Source of the DNA: Plazaster borealis
Lineage: Eukaryota > Echinodermata > Asteroidea > Forcipulatida > Labidiasteridae
Assembly: GCA_021014325.1 (NCBI GenBank)
Contig: CM037460.1
Location: 28,164,336 to 28,228,335, forward strand
Reading direction: 5' to 3'
DNA: 64,000 nt
In this document: positions 13,057 to 26,059 of the stretch, piece by piece
Position numbering within the stretch: position 1 is the first letter of the stretch
Layout of the letters: each line of letters begins with the position of its first letter
The notes under the pieces: model-generated
Databases searched by the model: none
What the model was told of the DNA's origin: nothing
The model's input: only the letters and a program-made list of their open reading frames with translations
Program-made: the position numbers and the translations under genes

Positions 13057-14096
13057 GATATAAATGTTTTTTTTCTATTGAAATGATACCGCGCGGATAC
13101 TTATATTGAAAGGCGTTTGATTTCGACTGTCGACTCATCATGATCGGTCTTCAAGTATCTTGTAAATCCACCTGTCCACATCTCCTCTGACATTGGACAC
13201 ACTTGTTAACCACAGAAGCAATCTTGAAGGAATTCTTGACAAGGGAGAATGACATTTGAGATGCATTAAGCAAGACGAGCTTTTACCTTGGGTTTCCGCT
13301 TGGAGAATCGGACCTCTTCTCACAGAAGTCACTCGACCTCTTCTATGAGTTGTACTATGATACCCGCTTCTTATAGCCAGGAAAGGCTGTAGAACTTTCT
13401 AATGCTGACGGCATTTTGAGTCTCACTCCCTGTTTCAAATACATTTTTATTGATTTTGATTTATATATAAATGAAGGGTGACCAGACCTTTTTTTCCAAG
13501 GTTCCTTCTTTTCATATAAGACTGTAATAAAAGTCAACACAAAATGGCGGCCCATTGGTGTAGTTATCATTGGTGGAGTTAACCAAGAAATTGTCAAGAC
13601 GGGTCACTAGCCCTTTTATCGCTGTGCATTTATTGTGAAGTTGTAGTCCCCTCTCCCGTTTGGTAATTCTTGCTTACACTTTAACACCGCATCGTTCCAA
13701 GCCACTGTTCATTACCATCGCGCGTAAACACCTCCCTTTTTATAATCAACGCACGACATAGCTTGATTGAGCACAATGCGCACGCACTGTGCACTGAATG
13801 GAGTCAGTTATGGAAATGATATGGAAATGATATGGAAATGATATGCTAATTGTGAGTGACCTTTTAATATGATTCCACGTGAGTTTGTGGAGTACATCTA
13901 AGGTGAGGAACGGGCGTCTACCTTCCAGAGAGATGTCTTGGTTATATTTTTGACTGCAAGGAATTTGCAATGGTTGATGCAATAGACTATCTGGCTGCAG
14001 TTGACATACACCGACAATGCGTGAAACGAAATCGCTGTCCAGTATCAATCTGATGTTGTGGGTACACATTTCATTCCATGATGTTTGTATCGTATT
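13057..14096. other. Non-coding stretch between A1 and A2
   Basis: No supported gene. Holds the 12-base YY1-like word CAAAATGGCGGC at 13540-13551 next to two inverted CCAAT boxes (ATTGG at 13554 and 13569), and an 11-bp triplet repeat at 13810-13842. Confidence 0.55.
13810..13842 (+). repeat. 11-bp tandem repeat, three exact copies
   Basis: Three consecutive perfect copies of ATGGAAATGAT. A short simple repeat; no known role. Confidence 0.9.
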
Positions 14097-14468
14097 TTAA
14101 AGGCACTGTACACGTTTGGTAATTACTCAAAATATATATTAGCATAAAAACTTAGTTGGTAACAAGCAACAGAGAGCTGTTGATAGTATAAAACATTGTG
14201 AGAAAAGACTCCCTCTGAAGTAACGTAGTTTTTGAGAAAGAGGTAATTTCTCACTAAAATAATAAAATACTTCTTGCAAGAAGCCTTTTATTCCTATCTG
14301 AAAGCACACAAAATTGTACAACAAGGGTGTTTTTTCTTTCATTATTTTCTTGCAACTTCAATGACCAATCCCAAATTTTCACAGGCTTGTTATTTTATGC
14401 ATATGTTGGGATACACCAAGTGAGAATACTGGTCTTTGACAATTACCAAACGTGTTCAGTGCCTTTAA
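14097..14468 (+). mobile_element. Family A palindromic MITE-like element, copy A2
   Basis: 372 bp with TTAA at both ends. Left end TTAAAGGCACTGTACACG and right end the near-complement give about 28-bp terminal inverted repeats. The centre near 14265-14295 carries the CTTCTTGCAAGAAG palindrome inside a longer imperfect hairpin. No coding capacity. Probable non-autonomous DNA transposon with TTAA target duplication. Confidence 0.85.
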
Positions 14469-15237
14469 GTCTATTTTTGTTTATCGCAAAAACAATCCTC
14501 CTTAGATACTTAAATTCTTGGTTCAATAATCACAGTATAGATTACATGTTTATGATACACGTGGAATCTACTTTAATTATTATAAGTGAAAATCTTAACG
14601 AGCCTTGATTTATTACAGTTATTCAAGAGTATCTCCTGTATTGCATTGGAGTCTACTTTGATTCTGTGCATAGCCTCGTGTCTCGGTTGACCGTGAAAAG
14701 ACTCAGATTGACGGTAGGGTTTTGTTGACCGACACGGTCGCTGATTAGCAATTAGACGACACTGGACACTTAAATAGAACTGATAGTAGCTGTCTTTACT
14801 CTCACACTAGGAAGATTCGTGAGGTCGGTAACAAGTTATAAAAAATGAGTGTTTGCTTTGGGATAATCATTGATGGAGAATACTTTAAAGGGTTTAATTT
14901 AATTTAAGAAAAAAGCAAGTTCAACCTATATATTTATTTTAAAGATGAGGTTGGTTGTTAAATCCTTTATCAAAGACAAGACACACTGAATCAGTGGTGT
15001 AACCAGAGGGGGCAGGGGCAGGCCCCCTGCCATTGTCAGAACACCTGCCCACTCTCGCCCTCAATGAGATTTCAAAAAATTCACAAATGAATGGTTCGAT
15101 ACATTAAGTAGCCACCCCCAATAAAAATGTTTGGTGACGCCACTGCACTGAATTGAATGTCACTCACCAACATTAAGTTAGGAGAAGGCTTCATGATTAG
15201 AGCTTTATCAAAAATTCTTGTTCAAGTTTACAGCTAA
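14469..15237. other. Non-coding stretch between A2 and B2
   Basis: AT-rich with no recognisable gene or element. A short G/C-rich run near 15007-15032 is the only compositional feature. Confidence 0.55.
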
Positions 15238-15427
15238 GATTGTATACGTTTGGTGATTGGAACCCACTGTTTGTTTCAATCCTATATCTTTTTCTATAAC
15301 CACAGTACTTCGAGTTTCTCAAAAATGCATTATACTACCCAAAGCTCAAGCTGTACTTCTTACCAAGTAGGTTTTTATTGCCATTAATTTTCAGAGTCAT
15401 TACCAAACGTATACACAGGCCCTTTAA
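15238..15427 (+). mobile_element. Family B element, copy B2, internally deleted
   Basis: Keeps both termini: GTATACGTTTGGTGATTGG at 15241 and a right end finishing CCCTTTAA at 15427. It is only about 190 bp long, against about 385-395 in the other copies. The junction near 15280-15295 joins the left arm to the right arm at a short shared TATAT word, and the central palindrome is gone. The left TTAA is also lost. Confidence 0.75.
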
Positions 15428-18400
15428 CAGATGTGTATTAAGAGGATTGATGTCAAATCACCACAGTCAGTTTTTAACATTTTGAATTTGTGTGCCACTA
15501 CCATAGCTGCCGTTTCTGTCAAGAAAGATCTCGTCTGTTCGTAGTCAATTTGTAGTTCCTTATTTGAACGAAATTTACGGGGTTATCTCTTTCCTCATTT
15601 TCAATCAGTGTTGTATCGTCTTTTGCGACAATGTCTCTGTTTATGGTGTACTTGATGCTTTCTCGATCTAGATTTTACTTCAAGTCGCCATCAATAGAAG
15701 AAGCATAACATTTTAAGATGTGTCACTATAAGTTTCTTTAAGATTCATGGTTTGTCATGTCTATTTATTATTTATTATTTTATTTTAATGTCCTATCTAT
15801 TTTAAATGCGCTTCTCTGACTGGTGTATGTACTTTTATGTCTTTCTGTTTTGAGCATTTGTACATGCTTGATATAATTTAATGAACCATTTTCCAAGTTC
15901 ACACCAGCCTCTATTTTGTTCTTCCGGAGTTACAACTACACACACTACCACAATGACGGTATCCCTTAGCACACGCCCATGCAATCAACCTTTAAACATA
16001 CATTAAAAACACTTTCTCTCATCAGTAAAGAGAGAATGATAACCAAGTACCGTCATTACCTAGCCTAGGTCGCAGGTGTCGCTTGGGCACTTACATGGTG
16101 AACGAGCGCGCCACTAGGTGTCAACTTGGACTGAGCGTAGCAAGTCCAAATGGCCAAGTGTCCGCCTAGCTGAAAACCAACTCTGCTCAACACGTGAGAT
16201 GCGATATTCAGAACGCAGCACGCTCGAACACCGTTGGGTATCACATAGCCGAGACAAGACCCGTCTTCTCGGCATTTATGATTTTTTAATGGTCACCGTC
16301 AGAATGGGATACACGGTGATTGGTGAGATATATCCTGCATGAATTCTCCCACCAGGATTTCCCGCTATTTTTCCCCTTGACGAAAGCGAGGTGTGTGCTC
16401 AGAATGTTAAAGAGAAACGGAAAGAGTGAATCTTCCAATTTGGTGTTTCTTTTTGGAGTCAAATGAAGCATGCTTCTGCACTTGTTAGATAAAACGAGTT
16501 TGCCATCTGCCGTTCATATTTTTTCCATTGTTTTTAACATGAGTTCATCCATCTTTTAAATTATTAAGTTGAGTGAATGGATAATCTTATAAATGATTCA
16601 AACCATGACCCCATCATCTTCTAGAATGACGACTTTTGTTAAGAATTCTTTTCGGCGGGTTAATAATTACATTCGAACAAGACTGTTTATTAAAATGTAA
16701 AATTAGCCAATACACGAATGAACATCTATGGCATCCATCCTAGAGGAATTATTATTAACAAAATACGAGAACTGATGAACTTTATGTTGTAGAAACAATA
16801 AATGAATAAATGATTATTCTGCCAATAGAAGTTTGTCCTTCATTGTTTATGGTTGGGAGGGGTTTGTAAAGTGACTACATCAAGAAGTCCCGTTCAGATG
16901 ATATTAAAATAACCCGCGGTAGCTCAGGAAATTTTAATTGAAAACCGAATAAAGCATGATGACTTCTCTTATATGTTTGGTTTATACTCAGTGGATATTT
17001 TCTTATCCTCAGGCAAAGTTATCACTCAAGCAAAATATTAATAAAAAACGAAATTTTAAGATACACGCGACCGGGAACTCTCTACTCTCCCACACACTGT
17101 CACAAACCACCTTCCCCTTTTTCATTGTATACTTTCCGTTTATGCTTCAGGAATTTCTTCTTTTTCCTCTCTTTCTTTCTTTTCTTTCCCCCTCTCTCTC
17201 TGAAGCAAATTAATTTGAGTGGAGATGCTGTTTAATAGAGCTTCCTCCACAGTCGGGCATATCTCTTCACCATCTTGTTTAGTCTAAGATTGTCAAGTAT
17301 TTCCCCTCAAGCAAACTAGTCAAACGAAAGCACTTGTTTCATCGCAACTTGTGCAGCGCAAAAAGACCTAGCGCCTTCCACGCCAATCTTCTCGCTCAAA
17401 CCGGTGGTTCACATGATGATTTTATTTGGATTTCTAAAGGAAAAGTTCCATCACACTTTCGCTATTGTTGTTGGATTCTATGGACCAGTGGAAACTCCAT
17501 TCAAACCATCTTTCCACGAGTGTGCTCGATAATATAATTTATGAATCGTGTTTGTTCTGTGCAATAGCCCGAGCTGCAACGTCCTTATTCAATGGACTCT
17601 GCTGATTTTGTGTAAACGTTTGGATTTCTGTTAAATTCAAATGCATCATAGTTCACGGGGCTTGCAAATTGAGCACCTCGCCCGAACTACACATCAGCAA
17701 ATGAAATTCGTGCCGAGTAGTTAGCCCATAGATTCTTGTCATCGTAGAAATTATCGATTGGCCGCCATTCTCCGCTCCTGAAAGGGGTTTTGTGTCCCAA
17801 CTGATTGTGTTTTTTATCGGAAACCTCAGGTTAAGAGGAGAGTAAAAGTGCTGAATATTGTGTAGGTACATGTCATTACAATCCACTTCACCTTCAGACA
17901 AATTTACATTTTCTGAATTTCATTGAGTATTCTTCTTCGATTTTCTTTGAAAGGGATTTTAAATTGTGAGAGATTTGTGAAATTTGAGGTGAGCGTGGAA
18001 GTGCAAACAATTATAAAACAATCCCATCTTCTCAAAATAGTACAGCAAAGTGTAATTCGTTAAGAAATTGAAATCTTAAACAAATAATTTAGCTGTCAAC
18101 CAATGTTTGACGGTGTATTCTTTTTGGATAGATCTATTATACAGAGTACGTATCCCAACCATGTGGGTTCAATGGAAAGTGCATATCCCATCAATTATCT
18201 TGAAATATGAAAAGGACATTGTGAATGAAATGTATTCAAACTTTGTTCAGTAAGATGTCTTTCAACATTCTCACTAATGAGGATTGGAGTTGTACTTGCG
18301 CTACCTCTAAAGGTGCAATAGTTACAGAAATCTGACTCACTACATTTGGAGCATTTCCCCTCATGTTGAGTAAAACCCGTAGGAATGATTCCTCCCACAA

Positions 18401-18840
18401 GTCTAAAGCATAATGGCGCCAAGTTCCATTTCTTCCATGTATACAAGTACACCAATACCATGCGCTCATCATGTATGGCTGATGATGATATATCAACTGC
18501 CGAATCGAAAACAATCTCTTGCGAGTACACGCTTATCGGCAAAATCCATACTAAACCAGGCTGACGTAGCAGCCAGGTATTCGGCCCCGAAATCGACGTG
18601 TCCTTTATGCCCCATGCCTTCTTCCTGTTGCGTCTTCGATCTTCAGCTTTCTTCACGCTCGCCTTAAAGTACATTGTTGGTGCTCGTCTTGGTCCAAAGT
18701 GACCTTGTTTGTTATAGTCGTCGGTCTAGGGGAAATAGAGATCCGCTGAGGATCGGAGATGATGTTGTTTAAGGCTTCGATCGGACTGACAGCAGGGAGA
18801 TGAAACATTGAGGGAGGGGTGCTGGTTGGAATACAGGACG

Positions 18841-18871
<31 letters not shown>

Positions 18872-19862
18872 GACGAACAAACAGGCTATAGGACTTATTC
18901 AGGGGAGGAAAATGTAAGCAATGAAAAATTGATGAGACTGCTTGCCAGAAACCCAGGGAGGAATTAGAAGATTGTGAGGAGAAATGAAAATAGAACTTCT
19001 GGCAAACAATTAGAATTGAGCAAACACCAACTGAAACATCAGGGTCATGTCTGATCAAATGTAATCTTTCAGACATCATTGCAGCAACTAATGAATGAAA
19101 CCTTCATTTCGAAGTGGAAATTAAATATTTTCCATATTAAACACGCATGACCGAGAGTCCAGTAAATTTCAACATACTGTCGGTTAAATCAAGAGAACTT
19201 AGCGATCAACGCGTGCGTCATGAACACAAAATGCATTAGGCCAACATCATAACCGACAAATAAGACAAATTTATATTCATACAGAGATTTGAGTTACGTC
19301 TCTAAAAAAGAAAATCAGTGTGGAAAATGCATTATCCTCCAGCAGTTGCCTTCCAGGGAGCGCTGATTCCATAATATCGACCCTCGTACCGTGTCCAAGT
19401 AGGGTTTTAGAGGGACCATACAACTGAGCACACAGTTCCTTGTCTGTACTGGCCGGGCAAAGCGTCTATCCCAAACTACCACGGGAAATTAAAATGCAAG
19501 CACCTGGACAGCTAAACTAACAGGCGGGAGAGGGTCGTCTTGGTGCCACGCTCTACTCTACTGGAAGACTCTGTTGCATCCGTTACTCTAACCTAAAGAT
19601 AGAAACAACATTCTCACTTCTTTTGTTGAATTTAAGACCACTTGTTTTTAATGAATGTCGTCCAAACACAATTATTTTTATTCGGTTTAAGTTCTTTGTT
19701 TGCTCTAAATAATGACAAATGGTGAACGAAAAAAGAGTTTTATTCTTACCCTGAATCTTCCTAAAATCTGTCACAATAAGACCAAAAAGCAAACAATCTT
19801 CATTTTTATTTCAAATTTAAATCTATCAGCTTGACAGCCATACAAACCAGCATTATTCAACT
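15428..19862. other. Non-coding stretch with a CAGA microsatellite
   Basis: No supported gene. Contains a perfect 7-bp inverted repeat (TTGGACT/AGTCCAA) near 16127-16150, a pyrimidine-rich tract at about 17157-17203, and the AGAC microsatellite at 18841. The longest open frame (minus, 18195-18674, 159 codons) has no recognised domain and is likely chance. Confidence 0.55.
18841..18873 (+). repeat. AGAC tetranucleotide microsatellite
   Basis: About eight consecutive AGAC/CAGA units, nearly perfect. Confidence 0.95.
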
Positions 19863-20258
19863 TTAAAGGGATTGTATACGTTTGGTAATTGGAACCCATT
19901 GTTTGTTTCAATCCTATTTAGTTGTAGATAGATACCATAAAACTAACCTGTGAAAATTTCATTTCAAAAGGTGGTAGCATTTTTGAGATATTGCCGAAAA
20001 TCTGGAACGGTTATGTCCACGCAGAAGAATGATCTGCAATTGGAATACACAATCTGAGAAGCGTTACTGTCAGTAACGTTTCTCAGATTCCAATTTTGGG
20101 AGACAAAAAGTGATATATTTTTCCATAACCGCAGTACTTCTAAGTGAAAAGTTTCTCAAAATGCATTATACTATACAAAGCTGCTGTACTTCTTACCAAG
20201 TAAGTTTTTATTGCCATTAATTTTCAGAGTCATTACCAAACGTATACAGACCCTTCAA
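19863..20258 (+). mobile_element. Family B palindromic MITE-like element, copy B3
   Basis: About 396 bp. Left end TTAAAGGGATTGTATACG; right end mirrors it but finishes CCCTTCAA, one change from CCCTTTAA. The central palindrome has 19-bp arms (20051-20069 and 20071-20089) around a single T, with one G:T pair. No coding capacity. Confidence 0.85.
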
Positions 20259-23200
20259 ATTGTTAATTATCTGACTAAGTTACAAGTGAAATGAATTTAC
20301 CTTAATTTTGAATCGATCGATCATGTACATTGCCACAGTGTGGAGTTAGACTCTAAGGAGTCTGGTTATTGACTAGTCAGTGTCTGGTAACCAAACGTTT
20401 ACTTATTAGTTGTGATGTAAAAAATGTGATCTGCTGGAGTCCAATATTTGAGGCACAAAACAAATTGGACAAGAAATCTGAGTTTTGTTCATCAAGGCCG
20501 TAATAACTATGGACTACACGCTGAGATGTCACATGCTGTTAGTTCGATTGTACTCAAATGAGACTTTCTACATTGACAACCTCAAGAAACAAAACGGTAA
20601 GTATACAATATCTTGTTTTCTTCTCATGAAATGAAATGAAATGAATGTTTCTAGCGTGGAACCTGATGTAGTTGTCTGGAATGATGTTTATTGCAGCTGC
20701 AGACAGTGCTAGACATTGTTCAAAAGAATATTTTTTTTAAATACAAATTTAATGTTAAAGTCAATAATGATGAGATGAAAGGTGGGGGGGGGGTGCACAG
20801 CCGAAGTGGTTTGAATCTAAAGGAATCTATACCATTGTTTGTCGAAAACACATTGTAGTATCAATCTGCATAACCAAGTTTAATCCATTTGCACATTTAT
20901 AATGGGTGTGGCTACACCTGATACAACTACCATCTCAGTAGACTATCATATGTCTCGAGATTTCTCACCTAGATCTCTTTAATTGTCGCGTGAATACTGC
21001 ATCAGGGTAGAACCCCAGAGGCATGAGCCACGGGGCCCAAACTCTCGCGCCGGTCTTGACGGGTTAGTTACGGGCACAGCGTGATTGGCGTCACGGCCCG
21101 TTGCAAAGGTCTCTCGTGTATTGCAACGTGTTGCTCGCATCCTTGCACTGGCTCCCAACGTTCATTAATTTTTCAACATTGATTTACAATCGATAAATAT
21201 GGAAGCCTTTTGCGGGCAAGGCAAGCTCATAATATGCGAGGACGACCACAAACTATGACCGAGTTCATCTTTCACCCTGATGGGGCAATTTGGTCTGCTA
21301 TGTACCCCCATAGGTCGGTACACTTTACCAAGGGTCTTTCACACAATAACTATTGCCTGGATGCATCATTCAAATTCACAAACATGAATTATTCCACTTA
21401 ACTACTTTCTCCTTTTCATATTCTTATTTTGTTTGTCAGACGAACCAGTCAATATTTTCTATAAATTTGGCAAAGATATTAGAGCGGTTAAGATATAACT
21501 CTCAAAATGTCTCCATACAAAACGTCTCGAGCGCATACATTGATTTTTATGGGTGGAATAATTTTGTGTCTCTTCTGTGATTTTAAAGTGATTCTATATC
21601 TTCAAATAATACTGACGATACCAGCCCTCTGTAGTCTTTACCTTTGGAGTGTTGAAATTATAAAACCGGTTTGCCACTTCAACCATGCCGGTTTCAAAAT
21701 TAATTCTCAAGTCATAAAACTTCATATAAGTTTGCATTTTGTTCAAGCATCTGACTCACATTCTGACTTTGAAATTCATTTGGTATTGAAAGACCATTGT
21801 CAGTCAATTCTTTCACCCAGATCTCATTAACAATCTAGAATTAATTAGAAATTGTCTTGTATAATGCATAAATATTTAGGCATGCCAATATTATTGTAGA
21901 GTATGAATTTCATCAACTGTTGATTTAGTTCATGCATGTACTTACCCAACCAGCGGCATTGTTCCAACCATTAATTAGGCCTATGTAATGATTTCTTGAT
22001 ATAATGTGTGAGTATTTTTTGGATGTGGCGTGAATACGTTGCAGTCTGTGATTTTTATTATAAATTAGTTTCCCGCCTTTTTAATGAGGTAGTTCTCAAA
22101 ACTGTCCGTTGCTAGGCATTCATGCCCTTTCGACATACTCGCCCTCTCTGTTTTTTTAATCAATGTTTGTGTGTCAATCTTTTCTTGTTGCTGTGTTTAT
22201 TGTTAAATTGCTCTTCAGATCAAGTCTTGACTTTATATCAGAAATATCAGCTATATCTCAAGGGGTGACAAAAGAAAAATGGTGACAAGCAAGTCTGCTC
22301 TCAGTAGATGTCAATTTTTTCCTTCTTTCTTTTGTTTCCTATAACTATTTGCCATCGTTAATTGAGTTCCCGTTAAACCTGTTAAATTAATAAGCATACC
22401 TGTTACTCTTGGGGCGGCATAACGGGTGTGTGCTTCATAATATCCACTCGCTGATTCAGGTTACTTTTCCATGTTGCCTCCAGGTAATAAGTGGAGTCGA
22501 CAAGGGGAAATATAATTAATTAAAGCGAATAATCTCGCGCCATATAACCCGAAGGGGCAGTTTGCTTAATTTAGTATGAGAAAACCGCTGTCTAATTCCA
22601 AATGGATGCCCCCAGATTGCAACGGAATCATATTAATTTTCTTGCTCTCAGAGGATTATTTAATTTTAGGGGTTTTGCAGTAGGGAGGCAAAATGTTCAA
22701 TTTTTTATTTGTTATTTTGTGAACATCATGTTTTATTGGCCTATATCAGAGGGCATGTTTTATTACAGGAAATGTCCTTTTAAATGCATTATTGCATAGT
22801 TGTAGATGACACTGGTTTGTATCATTTTCATTAGTTCGGATGTTAAATGTAATTTTATTGATTCAATAAACTGTTGTTGTTTGGCTACTTTCAGTGCTTT
22901 GGTTGTCTTAATAAACTTCTCAATGTTCACAAAGATTGTTCCAATTATTTATTGATTTATTTATGTGTATTTATTTGAAATATTTAGACATCGATGATTA
23001 AAGGTTGAACAGGGGATGTCAAGGAAATATCAAAACTATAAAAACTGTCAGAGATGTTCAACCAAAAAAAACATTGAATTAAATATATTATTAAAATGGT
23101 TTTAACATTACATGTATTCACTGAAAATGAAGATAATAGTGAACTATAAATAAACAGAACAAATTTCTAGAGCATGATAGCAAACCAGCATCGGTACTTT

Positions 23201-23370
23201 ATCACTTCACTGTAAAACAAAAATCCGCTTTACTTCAAACCGAGTTTCCGGCTTCCGTAAAAGTGGAATCTGCGAAAGGCAACTAACTCTAGACGTATGA
23301 CAAGGTTCACATCCTAACTTAACCCTACATATTTAAAGTATGACACTACTTGCAGACTTTTCTTCCAATG
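20259..23370. other. Non-coding stretch between B3 and A3
   Basis: No supported gene. Simple repeats: GAAAT pentamers near 20628-20646 and a G run near 20783-20793. A GC-richer patch at about 21000-21150 and another at about 22400-22580 stand out from the AT-rich background. A word resembling half of an RFX X-box (GTTGCTAGGCA) lies near 22109. Confidence 0.5.
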
Positions 23371-23739
23371 TTAAAGTTACACGTTTGGTAATGACTCAAA
23401 ACAAATACTAGCATAAAAACTTACTTGGTAACAAGCAACGGAGAGCTGTTGATAGTATAAAAACATTGTAGGAAACGACTCCCTCTGAAGTAACGTAGTT
23501 TTTTGAGAAAGAGGTAATTTCTCACTAAAATAATAAAAACTTCTTGCAAGAAGTTTTTATTCTTATCTGAAAGCACACAATTGTACATCAAGGGTGTTTT
23601 TTCTTTCATCATTTTCTTGCAACTTCGATGACCAATTGAGCCCAAATTTTCACAGGCTTGTTATTTTATGCACATGTTGGGACACAGCAAGTGAGAACAC
23701 TGGTCTTTGACAATTACCAAACGTGTTCAGTGCCTTTAA
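23371..23739 (+). mobile_element. Family A palindromic MITE-like element, copy A3
   Basis: TTAA at both ends (23371-23374, 23736-23739). The left terminus has lost several bases between TTAAAG and ACACGTTTGG. The centre is a perfect loop-less palindrome of 15-bp arms (23532-23546 and 23547-23561), identical to the one in A5. No coding capacity. Confidence 0.85.
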
Positions 23740-26045
23740 GTGCCTTTGAAATGAGTGTAATATTTAAAACCGGAGTTTTTAATTCCAATATTGACTGTTC
23801 ATTTTACATTGGGTTTTAGTAAGAGCGGCAGATGTGACAAAACACGCAGCGTAATCACCCCTGCTTCCCGTATGTTCCCTCAAGGAAAAAAAAAGATAAA
23901 ATAATTTGTTGAGGTGCTAGTGCTGACTCTGCACTGTAATTACTCAGAAGTAAATTAAATACGGTTGTGGTTCATCCTAGATATGATCAGCACCAAAGGC
24001 GAATCAATTGTACAAAGCAAAATAATTATCTCGCCTTGCTTTTTTCTGTTACGACATTTTAATCCTAGTTCCTATGTACAGGACTTTATGTGACAGGGTT
24101 TATGTTTATGGCTCGTAAAGTAGCTGCGTCACGATTCGTGAACAATGCAAATTACAAATGGCACAAAATGGCGCGATGTATATATATCTACTTGGACGTC
24201 ATATGCATACGATGTATACATTTTATATTACTACAAAACAAACCACACTAGCAACAGACCAAATTACTCGTAGATAATTTAGGCAAGTAGAAACCACCGA
24301 TTGGAATGGTAAATAGAATTCACGACCGAAGCTCCAGAAAATTAATCTAATGTACCTGATATAAATCATGTAGCTATATTTTCTGCAGGGCTTTGTACGC
24401 CGACTGAGTAGTTTCTCTTTTAAATATTGTCTTCTATCTAGTCTTAAGATACACTACGGAGTTTAATTTCGGTAATAGCAAAGTTGCTCAGGGCGCGTGC
24501 ATTCTAACGTATCTTAGAGCTGGGCCGATGCAATAATAGGCATACTCGTAGTGCTTGGCGAAATAAACACCAATTGGTCAAGTGTTGTATTCTGGCTTCC
24601 ATGACGTAGCAAGCGGGCCGCTGACTGAATCTGAAGGACTCTTCTGGTATGAACTCAGGCTATGATGACTGCTCGCCTGTTGAAGATTTCAGTAACAGCC
24701 CCGGGTTATTAAAGCTGGAAATGAAACAGAACATGAACAAGAGGACAAAGGACTCTGCAAACACGCAACAAACACCCAGTATATGATACAAAATTCATTT
24801 CTAAATTAATTTATTTTCGGTGTATCAGTTTGAAAGGCCTCTCTCTATTTCTTCTAGTGACGAAAGAAACCTTCTACATTACTTTCCTTTCTTTCTGTCA
24901 TGTTTTAAGTATAATGTGGCAGTCGACAATTTAAGGTTCAGTTTAGGGAGTCTGGAATGTGATTTCTTTAAAACCGCGTGAGTCATTTTGTAGCATGAGG
25001 TTGTCTTTATATTGAACTAACTGAATTGTTATTATCCTTATTGTATTTAGTTGCATTAAAACAAAAGTGAATGCGTATAGGGTTGGACAGTCCCAAACGG
25101 TCTCCTAATCACTTGAAATAAATATAATATGTGAACATTTAATAGAAGTAACTTATAATACTTTGTTTTGCTCTTCCAATAGAGCCTGGTTCCTATGCTT
25201 TGAAGGGAAATTGGTCATGTGCACGTGTATGCAGACGTCGCGAAACTCTCTTTATGCAAACATTTATGATAATTGATCATACTGTAACTGTAAGTAACAG
25301 TAACTCCTTGTGATTTGTTTTTTAAAATAAAGGATTGCATTGAGAAATTTGCATGTCACTTAAACAATGTAAAGCATAATACTTAAATATGCATTTATAA
25401 TATTGTTGTTGTTGTTGTTTTATTATACAAATTACCGCGAAGATGTGAATCGCGAAGTAAAAAACCTTTATCGTGGTGCCGCCATTTTGTTTTTCCTACC
25501 ACTCAAATGAATATAAACCAAACCGAGGCTGGAAGGGCAAACTAGTCTGGCACCTGTCCAGAATGAGAATCAATATTCAATAAATAGATAAATATGATAT
25601 TAATAGGTCTGAGATATATTTCCAAGAGGGCTTAGGCTACTGATGATCACTATAATTTACCCACGCATTAGACAATAGTTTGAAACGTTGATGCTCAATG
25701 GCTACACAAACTAACTGAAGAGTCGCAGCTTTATACAAACACAACGGCCGATCCAAACGACCTGTTACTTAGTCTCGCTGTTCATGTAGACATTGGCAAA
25801 TCAATTTGCCCGTGCCTGCTTCCCTTAGTACACGTTTTCTTCGCGATGCTGTATTTACTTGGGACATGAGCTTTCTGTTGACCCATGGAACAAGCCTAAC
25901 GCCCAGGGACTGATGCATGTTTACTCCGTAGGGTGCATATTGGAACCACACCGCGATATCAACAATTACTCATATTTAAACGTAAATTTGATCATTATTT
26001 TATCAATTGCCTTGATGGAAATTTAGCGCAACCTTCAAGAGAACG

Positions 26046-26059
26046 GTTGCCATGGCAAT
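26046..26059 (+). promoter_or_regulatory. RFX-type X-box motif
   Basis: GTTGCCATGGCAAT, a near-perfect inverted repeat matching the RFX X-box (GTTGCCATGGCAAC) at 13 of 14 positions, including the palindromic core TTGCCATGGCAA. RFX factors control ciliary and neural genes. Motif seen; use unproven. Confidence 0.5.

Noticed and set aside
18195..18674. 159-codon minus-strand open frame
   Set aside because: No recognised domain, no splice signals that make sense, and overlapping open frames on both strands in the same region.
21120..21250. Relic of a LINE RT C-terminal region (a CACTGGCTCCC word resembling the LHWLP motif)
   Set aside because: Only a few residues match, with a stop soon after; too weak to call.
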